NCBI RefSeq assembly: GCF_031846385.1 | Contig: NZ_JAVRHV010000002.1 | Span: forward strand, 62,001-126,000 | Source of the DNA: Urechidicola vernalis | Lineage (GTDB): Bacteria > Bacteroidota > Bacteroidia > Flavobacteriales > Flavobacteriaceae | DNA: 64,000 nucleotides | Direction of reading: 5' to 3' | In this document: positions 25,560 to 34,543 of the stretch, in pieces | Position numbering within the stretch: the stretch's first letter is position 1 | How the letters are laid out: each line of letters starts with the position of its first letter | The notes under the pieces: generated by a model | Told to the model about the DNA's origin: nothing | What the model saw: the letters and a program-made list of their open reading frames with translations, nothing else | Database searches by the model: none | Program-made: the position numbers and the translations under genes

Positions 25560-25901
25560 ATGAAGATTGAAAACACAAAAGCGCAAATGCGAAAAGGGGT
25601 TTTGGAGTTTTGTATCCTCTCTATCTTAAACGATAAAGATGCGTACACTTCAGAGATCTTAGAGCATTTGAAAGGTGCAAAATTACTAGTGGTTGAAGGA
25701 ACCGTTTACCCATTATTAACTCGACTTAAAAATGCCGGGCTCTTAAATTACAGATGGGAAGAATCTACCTCTGGACCACCTCGTAAATATTACGGTTTAA
25801 CCGAAACCGGAAAACTATTTTTAAAAGAACTAAACACAACTTGGAACGACTTGGTAGAGGCCGTTAATCTGGTAACAACTAATAAATCAACAAAAAAATG
25901 A
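25560..25901 (+). CDS. PadR-family transcriptional regulator
   Basis: 113 residues with the winged-helix pattern MRKGVLEFCILSILNDKDAYTSEILEHLK...VVEGTVYPLLTRLKNAGLLNYRWEESTSGPPRKYYGLTETGKLFL. Short PadR (subfamily 2) without a long C-terminal domain. It overlaps the PspC gene by 4 bases (ATGA), so it most likely regulates its own operon. Confidence 0.93.
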   Translation: MKIENTKAQMRKGVLEFCILSILNDKDAYTSEILEHLKGAKLLVVEGTVYPLLTRLKNAGLLNYRWEESTSGPPRKYYGLTETGKLFLKELNTTWNDLVEAVNLVTTNKSTKK

Positions 25902-27655
25902 ACAAGACTATAAATATTAATCTAGGTGGATTGTTTTTTCATATTGATGAAACTGCATATCAAAAACTAAACAGGTATTTGAACTCCATTCGTAAATCTT
26001 TGAGCGATGATCCTCAGGGAAGAGACGAAATTATAAAAGATATTGAATCGCGTATAAGCGAATTATTGTCTGAAAGAATTGTTGACGAAAGACAAGTTGT
26101 TAGTGATACTGACATCGACGAAATCGTTACAATTATGGGACAACCAGAAGATTACAACGTAGATGAAGAAATCTTTTCTGAAGACACTTCGTATTCAAGA
26201 AAAAGAAGACCATCTAAAAAGTTGTATAGAGATGGTGATGATAAATTTCTAGGTGGCGTTGCTTCTGGAACCGGACATTTTTTAGGAATTGAACCAATAT
26301 GGTCTAGAATTATTTGGTTGGTAATTGCTTTTGGAACAGGTATCGGGTTTTTGGCTTACATTTTATTATGGATATTACTTCCTGAAGCAAGGAGTACTGC
26401 CGAAAAATTAGAAATGGAAGGCGAGTCAGTAAATATTGACAACATTGAAAAAAAAATTCGTGAAGAGTTTGAACATGTGTCAAAACACGTAAAAAAGGGA
26501 GCGAATGATATTTCTGAAAAAATCTCGAGCGCTGATTACAAAAAATATAAAGGAAAGGCCAAATCGGGATTGCAAGAATTTCTAGATACTTTGGGAAACG
26601 TATTAATCACCTTGTTAAAGGTGTTCGCTAAATTTATCGGTGCATTAATCATATTTATAGCGGCAATTACATTGATAAGTTTAGTAATTGCAATCTTTTC
26701 TTGGGGAAGTTTTGAAGCCTTAGGAATGCATGAAGAATTCTTTGATTTTTCACCTCAATTTTTAAGCACAGCACTACCCTATTGGTTAATTGTATTGTTT
26801 GTATTTATGGCTGTCTCAATACCATTTGTAGTATTGTTTATGCTTGGTCTTAAAATACTATCTAACAATTCAAAATCATTTGGAAAAGTAACCGGATTAA
26901 CTCTTTTAGCATTGTGGATAATTGCGGTTTTAGGACTTATATTTTCTGGAATTGATATCTCAAGCCGATATAGCCAATCTGGAATTAGTACTACAAAACA
27001 TGACCTAGCAATTGTACAAACGGACACTTTAAAGGTTTCCATGCATAAATTTGATTCGGACTATTCATACAATAATAATTACAACAGTTATTATGGTAGA
27101 AATAATAGTTATAAGGTCGTTACTGAAAATGATACGAAAAAACTCTACTCTTCTGATGTTGATGTAGACATAAGAAAAAGTGAAACGGACGCAGCGTATG
27201 TTAAAATCAGGAAATCTGCCCGTGGAAGAACTTATGATGTTGCAAAAAGTAATGCGGAAAAAATTGAATATCAGTTTCGATTAGACGGTTCAAGCCTTCA
27301 ATTAGACAACTTCTTTTTAAACAATTTTCCAAATGGTTTTTTTGATCAAGGGATTGATGTAATCATATATCTGCCAGAAGGGTTTACGGTTTATTTAGAT
27401 ACCTCAACAAGAAATTATTTAGACGATGTTTCAAATGTTCAGAATATTTATGACCGCAGTATGACAAAACACCATTACATTATGAGTGAGAGTGAACTAG
27501 ATTGTTTGGATTGTAATGGAGACGAAAGAAAAAGCGGAAACTACAACGGAAACGTAAATTTAAAAGTAGATGAGAACAGCGTTAATTTAGAAATTAACTC
27601 TGATGGAGAGAAAGTTGAAATGAAACTGGACAGTTCTGGAGTAACCATAGATTAA
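25898..27655 (+). CDS. PspC-domain multi-pass membrane protein
   Basis: 585 residues. After an N-terminal cytosolic part with a DUF1707-like helical stretch (about 1-100), the PspC domain (KKLYRDGDDKFLGGVASGTGHFLGIEPIWSRIIWLVIAFGTGIGFLAYILLWILLPE) lies at about 108-163. Three further membrane segments (about 235-345) precede a large C-terminal region with beta strands like those of DUF2807 proteins. Such proteins belong to phage-shock/envelope-stress responses. Cotranscribed with the PadR and DUF4870 genes. Confidence 0.88.
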   Translation: MNKTININLGGLFFHIDETAYQKLNRYLNSIRKSLSDDPQGRDEIIKDIESRISELLSERIVDERQVVSDTDIDEIVTIMGQPEDYNVDEEIFSEDTSYSRKRRPSKKLYRDGDDKFLGGVASGTGHFLGIEPIWSRIIWLVIAFGTGIGFLAYILLWILLPEARSTAEKLEMEGESVNIDNIEKKIREEFEHVSKHVKKGANDISEKISSADYKKYKGKAKSGLQEFLDTLGNVLITLLKVFAKFIGALIIFIAAITLISLVIAIFSWGSFEALGMHEEFFDFSPQFLSTALPYWLIVLFVFMAVSIPFVVLFMLGLKILSNNSKSFGKVTGLTLLALWIIAVLGLIFSGIDISSRYSQSGISTTKHDLAIVQTDTLKVSMHKFDSDYSYNNNYNSYYGRNNSYKVVTENDTKKLYSSDVDVDIRKSETDAAYVKIRKSARGRTYDVAKSNAEKIEYQFRLDGSSLQLDNFFLNNFPNGFFDQGIDVIIYLPEGFTVYLDTSTRNYLDDVSNVQNIYDRSMTKHHYIMSESELDCLDCNGDERKSGNYNGNVNLKVDENSVNLEINSDGEKVEMKLDSSGVTID

Positions 27656-27722
27656 ACAAAATCGTCCAATCAATACAATTCATCCCTAAGATATAACAAT
27701 TCAGTAAAAACTAATTAAAAAC

Positions 27723-27739
27723 CTAACTAACCAAACTTA
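27723..27739 (+). promoter_or_regulatory. leader segment complementary to the sRNA seed (52.4-53.3 kb)
   Basis: ctaactaaccaaactta, 34 bases upstream of the DUF2807 start codon, is identical to 17 contiguous bases of the strand opposite to the conserved stretch of four predicted sRNAs at 52412-53236. Pairing would place an RNA duplex in the 5' untranslated region. It is also a common flavobacterial leader motif, so regulation is only an inference. Confidence 0.45.
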
Positions 27740-27773
27740 ATTTAGCCAAACAATTTAACTAAAACCAATTATT

Positions 27774-28490
27774 ATGAAAACAACAAAATTTTCAATTTTA
27801 GTAGTACTTCTAATCGCAACTACATCCTGCATGTTTGATGGATTTGGAATTAAAGGAAACAGAAATGTAGTTTCTGAAGACCGAAAAATTTCGGCAGAAT
27901 TTTCTGAAATCAAAGCAAGTCATGGTATTAATGTCTATTTAACTCAAGGAACTCCAACGGATTTACATGTAGAAGCAGACGAAAACATTATTGATCTATT
28001 AGTTACTGAAGTAGAAGGAAATACGTTAAAAATTTATTTTGACAAAAATGTCTCTAGAGCAAAGGCAAGAAATGTCTATGTTACTGCAGATGAATTAACT
28101 TACCTAAAAGCCACAAGTGGTTCAGAAATTAGAAGTGAAGGAACCATTCGAGCAAAAAATTTAAAATTAAGTTCTAACAGTGGTGCCGAATTAGTTCTTG
28201 CCATAAACGCGACCGAAGTAACATGTTCTACAAGTAGTGGTGCGCATGCAAAATTAACTGGAACGACAAAATCTTTTGCCGGTGATGCAAGTAGCGGTAG
28301 CCATATTGATGCGGATGATTTAACATCTCAAAAAGCAACAGCAGGTGTTTCTAGTGGAGCCGATATTTCAATACATGCTAGTGAAGAATTAGATGCCAGA
28401 GCAAGTAGCGGAGGACACATTTCTTTCGAAGGAAATCCTGCCGTTTTAAACAAATCTAAATCTTCTGGAGGAAGCATATCTAAACGCTAA
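27774..28490 (+). CDS. DUF2807 (head GIN domain) lipoprotein
   Basis: 238 residues with a lipoprotein signal (ATTSC). The mature part is a right-handed beta-helix-like DUF2807 domain with regular GxxI turns (ASHGINVYLTQG, ATSGSEIRSEGTI, SNSGAELVLA, ASSGSHIDADD, VSSGADISIHAS, ASSGGHISFEG). These turns form a ladder of Ser-Gly repeats. It is 118 bp after the PspC gene and belongs to the same locus, though it may have its own leader. Function unknown. Confidence 0.87.
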   Translation: MKTTKFSILVVLLIATTSCMFDGFGIKGNRNVVSEDRKISAEFSEIKASHGINVYLTQGTPTDLHVEADENIIDLLVTEVEGNTLKIYFDKNVSRAKARNVYVTADELTYLKATSGSEIRSEGTIRAKNLKLSSNSGAELVLAINATEVTCSTSSGAHAKLTGTTKSFAGDASSGSHIDADDLTSQKATAGVSSGADISIHASEELDARASSGGHISFEGNPAVLNKSKSSGGSISKR

Positions 28491-28593
28491 CTAACCGTAG
28501 CGTATAACCTGGTTGTAAAAAGTTAACGAATTAAGTTATTTTAAAAATCATGATTCTCTTTTAAAATATAGATAAGTAACAACAACCAACTTT

Positions 28594-28637
28594 AGTAGTA
28601 ACACCTTTTTGTTGTTGAGGTGTTGCTACTTTTTTTG
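28594..28637 (+). terminator. intrinsic terminator after DUF2807 gene
   Basis: Stem agtagtaacacct / aggtgttgctact (one mismatch), an 11-base loop and a T run. It closes the operon about 100 bp after the stop. The remaining ~180 bp before the next gene hold a degenerate palindrome (ccctccttgagg...) of the dispersed flavobacterial kind. Confidence 0.75.
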
Positions 28638-28821
28638 TCGCAGGGCGACAGCCAAATATTCAAATATCGAATCAAAATCAACAAAGGTTATAAAAAAGAA
28701 TTAAGTCAAGTTATCTTCTTTATGATCCATAGAATGAGAGTTATAAATATTCCCTCCTTGAGGAAAACTAGGGAGGTGTGAAAAAAGATTCTTCCCTCCA
28801 CTCAGAATGACGAAACAGTCT

Positions 28822-29757
28822 TTAAACATTCGGTAAAAACACCTCAGCCATCATACACCTGGCACTGCCACCTCCACAGGTTTCTATTGTAGATAATGAA
28901 CTTGAAACTATTTTACTAGTCTTTTCAATTACGGCTCTTTGATCCTTAGTTAAACATGCATCCGCCGCTGCGGACATCACTGTAAAACGTTGGTTATTGG
29001 CACCGATTACTTGTAACATATTCCCAGCAAAATTTTCAACTTGAGCTTCAGTAATATTCACAATTTCTTTGCCTGAAGCTTTCATTTGTTTCACCAATTG
29101 TTTACGCTCTTTTTTATCATCAATCGAGGCCAAGCAAACAACTGCAAATTCTTCTGCCAAAGCCATCATTACATTGGTATGATAAATTGCTTTTCGCTCA
29201 CCATTTACAGTTTGATTTGCTGTAAATAATAAAGGTGTAAACTCAAAATCTTCACAAAATTCAATTACTAAATCTTCCTCTGCACGTTGAGACAAAGCAC
29301 AATAAGCAATCTTATTTTCTCTATCTAGTAAGAGACTTCCTGTTCCTTCCAAATAAATTTCTTCATCTTCTGCAGCCGTATAATCGACGACATCATTTAT
29401 GTGGAATCCATTCGTTTCTAAGATATCAAAAACGTCCTCTCTCCGCTCATCTCTTCTGTTTTCAGCGAACATTGGATATATACCAACTGTTCCGTCTGCA
29501 TGAAATGAAATCCAATTATTTGGAAAAATAGAATCAGGAGTATTTGGCTCTGAAGTATCTTCAACTACGATAACATTAATACCTTTAGCCCTTAATTTTG
29601 ACACAAAAGCATCAAACTCTTCCAAAGCTTTGGCCTGAATAGTTGCCGGCAATGTAGCTTTCAAACTTTTTTGATAATAATTATTTACAGCAGTTTGTTC
29701 GTTCATTCTAAAATTTACTGGACGAACCATTAATATTGTATTCGTAATTTGAGCCAT
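28822..29757 (-). CDS. ctlX: citrulline/arginine-type amidinohydrolase (CtlX-like)
   Basis: 311 residues of the amidinotransferase superfamily. Key blocks: PNTPDSIFPNNWISFHADG, the EGTGSLLLDRENKIAYCALSQRAEE block, YHTNVMMALAEEFAVVCLASI (His) and the C-terminal ETCGGGSARCMMAEVFLP containing the probable nucleophile Cys. The CtlX name (citrulline utilisation hydrolase) is used for this family in flavobacteria; the substrate (citrulline, arginine or dimethylarginine) cannot be decided from sequence. Cytosolic. Confidence 0.85.
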   Translation of the reverse strand: MAQITNTILMVRPVNFRMNEQTAVNNYYQKSLKATLPATIQAKALEEFDAFVSKLRAKGINVIVVEDTSEPNTPDSIFPNNWISFHADGTVGIYPMFAENRRDERREDVFDILETNGFHINDVVDYTAAEDEEIYLEGTGSLLLDRENKIAYCALSQRAEEDLVIEFCEDFEFTPLLFTANQTVNGERKAIYHTNVMMALAEEFAVVCLASIDDKKERKQLVKQMKASGKEIVNITEAQVENFAGNMLQVIGANNQRFTVMSAAADACLTKDQRAVIEKTSKIVSSSLSTIETCGGGSARCMMAEVFLPNV

Positions 29758-29785
29758 AGCATTTTAAATTTTGTGCAAAAAAAAG

Positions 29786-29826
29786 TTCCTAGAACCGATA
29801 CAAATGTATCAATAGTTCTAGAAACT
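29786..29826 (-). terminator. intrinsic terminator after thioredoxin gene
   Basis: An imperfect inverted repeat (aagtt..tagaac / gttcta..aactt) around gatacaaatgtatc, lying downstream of the minus-strand thioredoxin gene. The inner 14-bp palindrome occurs again in the terminator at 32760. Confidence 0.6.
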
Positions 29827-29864
29827 TAATACTGCTTTCAATAAAAATTGAAGTTCTATTTTCT

Positions 29865-30485
29865 TTATTCTTTTACAAGATCTACTAACTCGTTTATGAT
29901 GGTCTGTCCTTTATCTTTATTATACCAAACCTGAATATCCTCTTTAAATTCTGGAGTTAATTTTCCATGTAATTCTTTATATTCCTTTACCATATCAGTT
30001 AAAACTTTTGGCCTAGAGCCATAAGTATCTACTACTTGGCCACTTTCATTGTCAACCATAACTAACTTTGGAATGGATTGCGCACCATTGGTTAAAAAAT
30101 TACTCATTAAATCAGGGTTTTCGTCTCTAAGCAAGACCTTCAAATCTAAGTTCTCAGATAACTCTGCCACTTTGTTTATTGCAGGTAAAACATGGGCAGC
30201 ATCTCCACACCAACTTTCCGTTAGCACCAACCAAGTATATTTTTTATCTAACTTCTCAATTGACTCTCTAACTTTTTCAGAAACTTTCAATGTCTTATTC
30301 CAACGCTTCATTCTTCGTTGATTAAGACCTGTATAAACTACTCTATCTTCTGATTGATCTACTCCAGTTGTACCATTAGATTTTGCCAAATCATTCACCA
30401 ATTCGATGTACGATTTATAGGTCATTCCTTTTTCCAAACTAGATTCTACAACTTGTTTACATTCGCGCTCACAAACTACTGACAT
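29865..30485 (-). CDS. thioredoxin-family protein with CGDA site
   Basis: 206 residues. A helical N-terminal ~90 residues precede a thioredoxin fold with the motif TESWCGDAAHVLPAINK, in which the second Cys of CxxC is Ala (CGDA), then SIPKLVMVDNESGQVVDTYGSRP with the cis-Pro. A single-Cys site suggests a monothiol or non-reductase role. No signal peptide, so cytosolic. Preceded on its strand by a TATATTTG element at 30541-30548. Confidence 0.8.
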   Translation of the reverse strand: MSVVCERECKQVVESSLEKGMTYKSYIELVNDLAKSNGTTGVDQSEDRVVYTGLNQRRMKRWNKTLKVSEKVRESIEKLDKKYTWLVLTESWCGDAAHVLPAINKVAELSENLDLKVLLRDENPDLMSNFLTNGAQSIPKLVMVDNESGQVVDTYGSRPKVLTDMVKEYKELHGKLTPEFKEDIQVWYNKDKGQTIINELVDLVKE

Positions 30486-30589
30486 AATTATTGCTTTTTG
30501 AAGGTTATTAAGACGTATTAATTTTACAAATCTTACATTGCAAATATATAAAGACTAAATAGTATTTAATGTAACTTAAGCTACAAAAA

Positions 30590-30626
30590 AAAGACTTTAC
30601 TATCTTTTAATAATAAAGTCTTTTAA
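30590..30626 (-). terminator. intrinsic terminator of the porin/Ric operon
   Basis: Inverted repeat aaagactttactat / taataaagtcttt with A-run on the plus strand (T run on the minus strand), about 20 bp past the stop of the alginate-export-type porin gene. Confidence 0.7.
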
Positions 30627-30643
30627 TCTAATTTAATAAAAGG

Positions 30644-31897
30644 CTATTTTGCCTTGCTTGTAAACAATGTTGGTTTAAATGTTACCATTAACCAAGTCCA
30701 TGAATTGTACTCATCTTTATCTCCTCCTTTTAGAATTTCCATAGATTCAGTTGCAAACATTGCAGAGTGTCCCGCAGCTATACTAAAAGATTTTGATATT
30801 CCATAGCCCATAGTTAAATCCAATTCCGTTCCTAAATTACTATCATACTCTGTAAAACCTTGTTGTATCGTTGCTGGAGCGGAGAAGAAATGTGGTGCTA
30901 ATTTCGCATTGAATTTATCTTTCTTATACGCTATGTGTCCATAGACATCAACCAATCCAACAGATCCAATATGATTTCCAACATAAAAATAATCCATTAA
31001 ACCATTAAATTTATGGTTGGTACCAAACAATGGGTTAAACGATTTCACATCAGAACCCGTATCTGTCATATCTTTACCCGAAAAATATTCAGCACCGAAT
31101 CCTAAAGAAAACTGATTTGTTAACGAATAACCTACATTACCTCCTACATTCATAGCACTAACAGAGTTTCCATTCAAGTCTCCTGTTTGAAAATATATTT
31201 GAAAATCTGCATTGAACTTTCCTTTCTTATAATTTAAGTAAGATCCAATAGTTTGAGAGTAGTCAACCTCTAAGTCCATGTTTGTGTCCTCATACTCAAC
31301 TCCATTATTCAATAATAAGAAACTTAAACCTAAGTTATCAAAATCTGTGTGATACCATGCATATTGAAAAGCTTTATAACCAGCAGCATTAGTGTATGGA
31401 GTTGCAATATTAGATTGACTGTCTGCATTCATAGCAATACCAAAATCTAATTTACTTTTCTCTCCAACTTTCCAGTGTGCAACCAAAGCATCATGACTTC
31501 TTGCCTGTTGCGCCCAAGCAACGCCTCCAAATATTCTTTCGTTATCGTATGCTATTACTTGTCTACCTAATTGCACTGAAAACTTTTCAGATAAAATAGC
31601 TTCTGCCCATGCTTGGTGGAAAGCAATGTTTGTGTCGTCTGAAGATAAAGTACTTACATCACCCCAAACACGAACATTTTGTAAAGACACCCCTAAACGA
31701 ATTTTATTGTATAAAAAGTCAACGTTTAAACGTGTTCTTTGCGAAATAAAATTCGCTCCATCAGCATCGGTTTCTAATAGTGTTTTTTGCCCATGAGCGT
31801 TCTCATAACGCGGTCTAATTTCGGCTGAAAGTCCAAAATCCTGTGCACTCATTATTAATGTAAAAAATAAAAAAGTTGCGGTCAGTAATTTTCTCAT
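30644..31897 (-). CDS. outer-membrane porin, alginate-export type
   Basis: 417 residues with a signal peptide (to about residue 18, MSAQ). The mature part alternates amphipathic strands from GLSAEIRPRYENAHG to the terminal WLMVTFKPTLF, with an early RTRLNVDFLYNKIRLGVSLQNVRVWGD block typical of the Alginate_exp family. It should form a 16-18-strand outer-membrane channel for small anionic solutes. The gene is 13 bp downstream of ric on the same strand; the link between them may be nitrogen-oxide respiration or stress, but this is inference. Confidence 0.8.
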   Translation of the reverse strand: MRKLLTATFLFFTLIMSAQDFGLSAEIRPRYENAHGQKTLLETDADGANFISQRTRLNVDFLYNKIRLGVSLQNVRVWGDVSTLSSDDTNIAFHQAWAEAILSEKFSVQLGRQVIAYDNERIFGGVAWAQQARSHDALVAHWKVGEKSKLDFGIAMNADSQSNIATPYTNAAGYKAFQYAWYHTDFDNLGLSFLLLNNGVEYEDTNMDLEVDYSQTIGSYLNYKKGKFNADFQIYFQTGDLNGNSVSAMNVGGNVGYSLTNQFSLGFGAEYFSGKDMTDTGSDVKSFNPLFGTNHKFNGLMDYFYVGNHIGSVGLVDVYGHIAYKKDKFNAKLAPHFFSAPATIQQGFTEYDSNLGTELDLTMGYGISKSFSIAAGHSAMFATESMEILKGGDKDEYNSWTWLMVTFKPTLFTSKAK

Positions 31898-31910
31898 AAT
31901 TGTTAGTTTT

Positions 31911-32636
31911 TTATTGTAAAGATAATTGTTTTTCTAATTTTATTGATTTAGGGAATAAAATATTATTCTCTAAATGTATGTGTTGATGCAAGTCTTGTTC
32001 AAACTCTTGTAATTTAGCATATAAGGCTTTAAAAGTATTACACGCTTCTTCCGGAGGTGTAAAGTCATTCGTTAATTCAGCGATTTCTTTAAAAATGTCT
32101 CCAGCGGTTTCATGCTCATTTTCCATCATGTTTATTGGATTATCAACAGAGCCAAAATGTGGTTTCATCGTTTTTATATTTTCATTTTTTGCAAGTACCA
32201 ATTGCTTAACATATGGAAATAATATCAATTCTTCCTTTTTCATATGCCCTGCAAGTTCTTGAACTACTTCCTCAACCAATTCATTTATTCTTAAAACCTC
32301 AACATAATGGTGTCCGTGTACTTTAGCAACTTTATTTGCATATTGTAATAATATCGGAATACTTTCCTCTACATATGTATGGTGAATATTTTGGATATGA
32401 TCAATTAAAAAGTCTAATTCCCATTTATTATAATTAAACGCTCTTGGAATATTATTGCCAATGCTTTTTAACTCACTTTCCAACGCTTTATAATCAATAC
32501 CCTTTTTATCACAAGCCTTTTGAATTGTTATTCCACCTCCGCAGCAAAAATCTATTCCATATTTTTTAAATACATCGGCAGCTTTAATGTTTTGATTCAC
32601 AACATCTGCAACTGTTCTATCCTCATTAACTATCAT
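31911..32636 (-). CDS. ric: iron-sulfur cluster repair di-iron protein
   Basis: 241 residues: an N-terminal ScdA-type domain (TVADVVNQNIKAADVFKKYGIDFCCGGG; a conserved Cys-Cys) and a C-terminal hemerythrin-like four-helix part with His/Glu iron ligands (HHTYVEE; GHHYVEVL; MKKEELILFPYV; MENEHETAGDIF; HIHLENNILFPKSI). Ric (YtfE/ScdA) repairs Fe-S clusters after nitric oxide or oxidative damage. It precedes the porin gene in one transcript. Confidence 0.93.
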   Translation of the reverse strand: MIVNEDRTVADVVNQNIKAADVFKKYGIDFCCGGGITIQKACDKKGIDYKALESELKSIGNNIPRAFNYNKWELDFLIDHIQNIHHTYVEESIPILLQYANKVAKVHGHHYVEVLRINELVEEVVQELAGHMKKEELILFPYVKQLVLAKNENIKTMKPHFGSVDNPINMMENEHETAGDIFKEIAELTNDFTPPEEACNTFKALYAKLQEFEQDLHQHIHLENNILFPKSIKLEKQLSLQ

Positions 32637-32759
32637 ATCTTTTAAGTTTTAATTCGCAATTTATACGAGCAAAATTAAGACGCATAACAAGAGTATTTTA
32701 TGATAAAAATCAGTTTAACCAATAAAAGACCAATTAGTACTTATATTCTTTTGAAAATC

Positions 32760-32790
32760 AAAAAACCGATACAAATGTATCGGTTTTTTT
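32760..32790. terminator. palindromic intrinsic terminator
   Basis: A nearly perfect palindrome aaaaccgatacaaatgtatcggtttt with T runs. It lies downstream of the minus-strand tRNA-Lys gene and ends its transcript. Confidence 0.85.
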
Positions 32791-32793
32791 ATG

Positions 32794-32866
32794 TGACTTG
32801 GCTGGGGCTCGAACCCAGGACCACCTCCTTAAAAGGGAGGTGCTCTACCAACTGAGCTACCAAGTC
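32794..32866 (-). tRNA. tRNA-Lys (anticodon TTT)
   Basis: 73 bases on the minus strand with acceptor GACTTGG/CCAAGTC, D arm TAGCTCAGTTGGTAGAGC, anticodon loop CTTTTAA (anticodon at 32831-32833) and T arm GGTTCGAGCC. The discriminator is A and CCA is not encoded. Confidence 0.97.
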
Positions 32867-32928
32867 GTCCTTCTTTTTCGTTTTAGCGGCTGCAAATATA
32901 AACACTTGTTTTAATAAAACAAACAGAA

Positions 32929-33699
32929 TTATAATTTACTTTCATTTAAATAAACTTCTCTTACTTTTTTAAATAAATTAGAAGAATACACAAAATTTAT
33001 GACTGCCTGATTTTCAGTTATAAAAATCTCTTTATTGGTTCCCTCCCACGCTTTTTTTCCATCTTTTAAAAAAACTATTTTTTCTCCAATTTCCATAACA
33101 GAATTCATATCGTGCGAATTTACCACCGTAATTATTCCATTTTCTCTTGTAATTTCTTGTATTAAGTTGTCAATTACCGTTGCTGTTTGAGGATCTAAAC
33201 CAGAATTAGGCTCATCACAAAATAAATATTTAGGGTTCATAACAATTGCTCTTGCAATAGCAACTCGTTTTTGCATGCCTCCTGAAAGTTCTGCCGGAAA
33301 TTTCGGATTTGCTCCGACAAGATTTACGCGCTCCAAAACGCTGTTAACCTTGTATTGCATTTCCTTTTTAGTTTGATTGGCAAACATTTTTAATGGAAAC
33401 ATAATATTCTCTTCAACTGTAAGTGAGTCAAACAAAGCACTGCCTTGAAACAACATACCAATCTCTGTTCTTAAAGCTCGCTTTTGATTTATATCTAGTT
33501 CTGAATAAATCCTGCCATCAAAAGAAATAGTTCCTTCTTCTGGGGTATGTAACCCTAATAGGCATTTTAAGAATACCGTCTTACCAGAACCACTTTGCCC
33601 TATAATCATGTTGGTCTTTCCTTTTTCAAAAGCGGTTGTAAGCCCTTTTAATATATGAGCATCACCAAAACTTTTATGCAATTCTTTAACTTCTATCAT
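32929..33699 (-). CDS. MlaF-type ABC transporter ATP-binding protein
   Basis: 256 residues from the ATG at 33699, which overlaps the permease stop (TAATG); the open frame begins further upstream, but that part only reads through the permease end. Motifs: Walker A GQSGSGKT, Q-loop EIGMLFQGSALFDSL, signature LSGGMQKRVAIARAI, Walker B YLFCDEPNSGLD, then the H-loop in VNSHDM. With the overlapping MlaE-like permease it should move phospholipids between membranes. Confidence 0.9.
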   Translation of the reverse strand: MIEVKELHKSFGDAHILKGLTTAFEKGKTNMIIGQSGSGKTVFLKCLLGLHTPEEGTISFDGRIYSELDINQKRALRTEIGMLFQGSALFDSLTVEENIMFPLKMFANQTKKEMQYKVNSVLERVNLVGANPKFPAELSGGMQKRVAIARAIVMNPKYLFCDEPNSGLDPQTATVIDNLIQEITRENGIITVVNSHDMNSVMEIGEKIVFLKDGKKAWEGTNKEIFITENQAVINFVYSSNLFKKVREVYLNESKL

Positions 33700-34439
33700 T
33701 ATCCTAAAAGCATTTGGGTTAAGAAATAATTTAATGTAATTATCGAAACACTGGTCCAAACAACTGCTGCTGTACTTGCTCTACCTACTTCTAAAGAACC
33801 TCCCTTAACATAATAACCATGATAGGCCGGAACAGTAGCTATTACAAATGCAAACACAAACGTTTTTATTAAAGCATATTTTATATAATATGGATCAAAT
33901 TCCAAACGAATCCCATCTATATAATCAACAGAATAAAAAAGATCAGTTAACAAACCTGCAGCCCAGCCGCCAACAATTCCTAAAAACATCGCAATTAACA
34001 CCAACAAAGGATAAAAGAATAAGGTTGCAATAGTTTTAGGTAATACCAAATAATTTAATGAATTAACCCCCATTACTTCCAAGGCGTCAATCTGTTCTGT
34101 AACACGCATGGTTCCCATACTAGAGGCAATGTAAGATCCTACTTTCCCTGCTAAAATAATAGATGTAAACGTAGGTCCGAATTCTAAAATCATTGAACGC
34201 TTTGTTGCGAACCCAATTAAATATTTAGGGATTAACGGATTATCTACACTTAGCGCCGTTTGTATAGCCACAACTCCTCCAATAAAAAAAGAGATAAACA
34301 TAATAATCCCTAAAGACTTCAGTCCTAAATCTTCAATCTCTCTCATTAGCATTTCCCAAAACACCTTTCGTTTCTGAGGTCGTTTAAAAACTTGACCAAG
34401 CATCAGAAAGTATTTTCCGATATGCTCCAAATAATTCAT
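33699..34439 (-). CDS. MlaE-type ABC transporter permease
   Basis: 246 residues with five to six membrane segments. The core has the family motifs VAIQTALSV..., ILEFGPTFTSIILAGKVGSYIASSMGTMRVTEQIDALEVMGVNSLNYLVLPKTIA and the C-terminal GRASTAAVVWTSVSIITLNYFLTQML. Together with the downstream ATPase it forms a lipid-trafficking ABC unit. The MlaD substrate-binding subunit is not in the adjacent genes. Confidence 0.92.
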   Translation of the reverse strand: MNYLEHIGKYFLMLGQVFKRPQKRKVFWEMLMREIEDLGLKSLGIIMFISFFIGGVVAIQTALSVDNPLIPKYLIGFATKRSMILEFGPTFTSIILAGKVGSYIASSMGTMRVTEQIDALEVMGVNSLNYLVLPKTIATLFFYPLLVLIAMFLGIVGGWAAGLLTDLFYSVDYIDGIRLEFDPYYIKYALIKTFVFAFVIATVPAYHGYYVKGGSLEVGRASTAAVVWTSVSIITLNYFLTQMLLG

Positions 34440-34543
34440 GTAAATTCTTTTTTGCTAAATTATTATTATTCTATTAATAATGTAATTTAAAATTAATCTT
34501 TTAAACTAAAAACTATATTTGCTGCTTTAAATTATTATTCATT

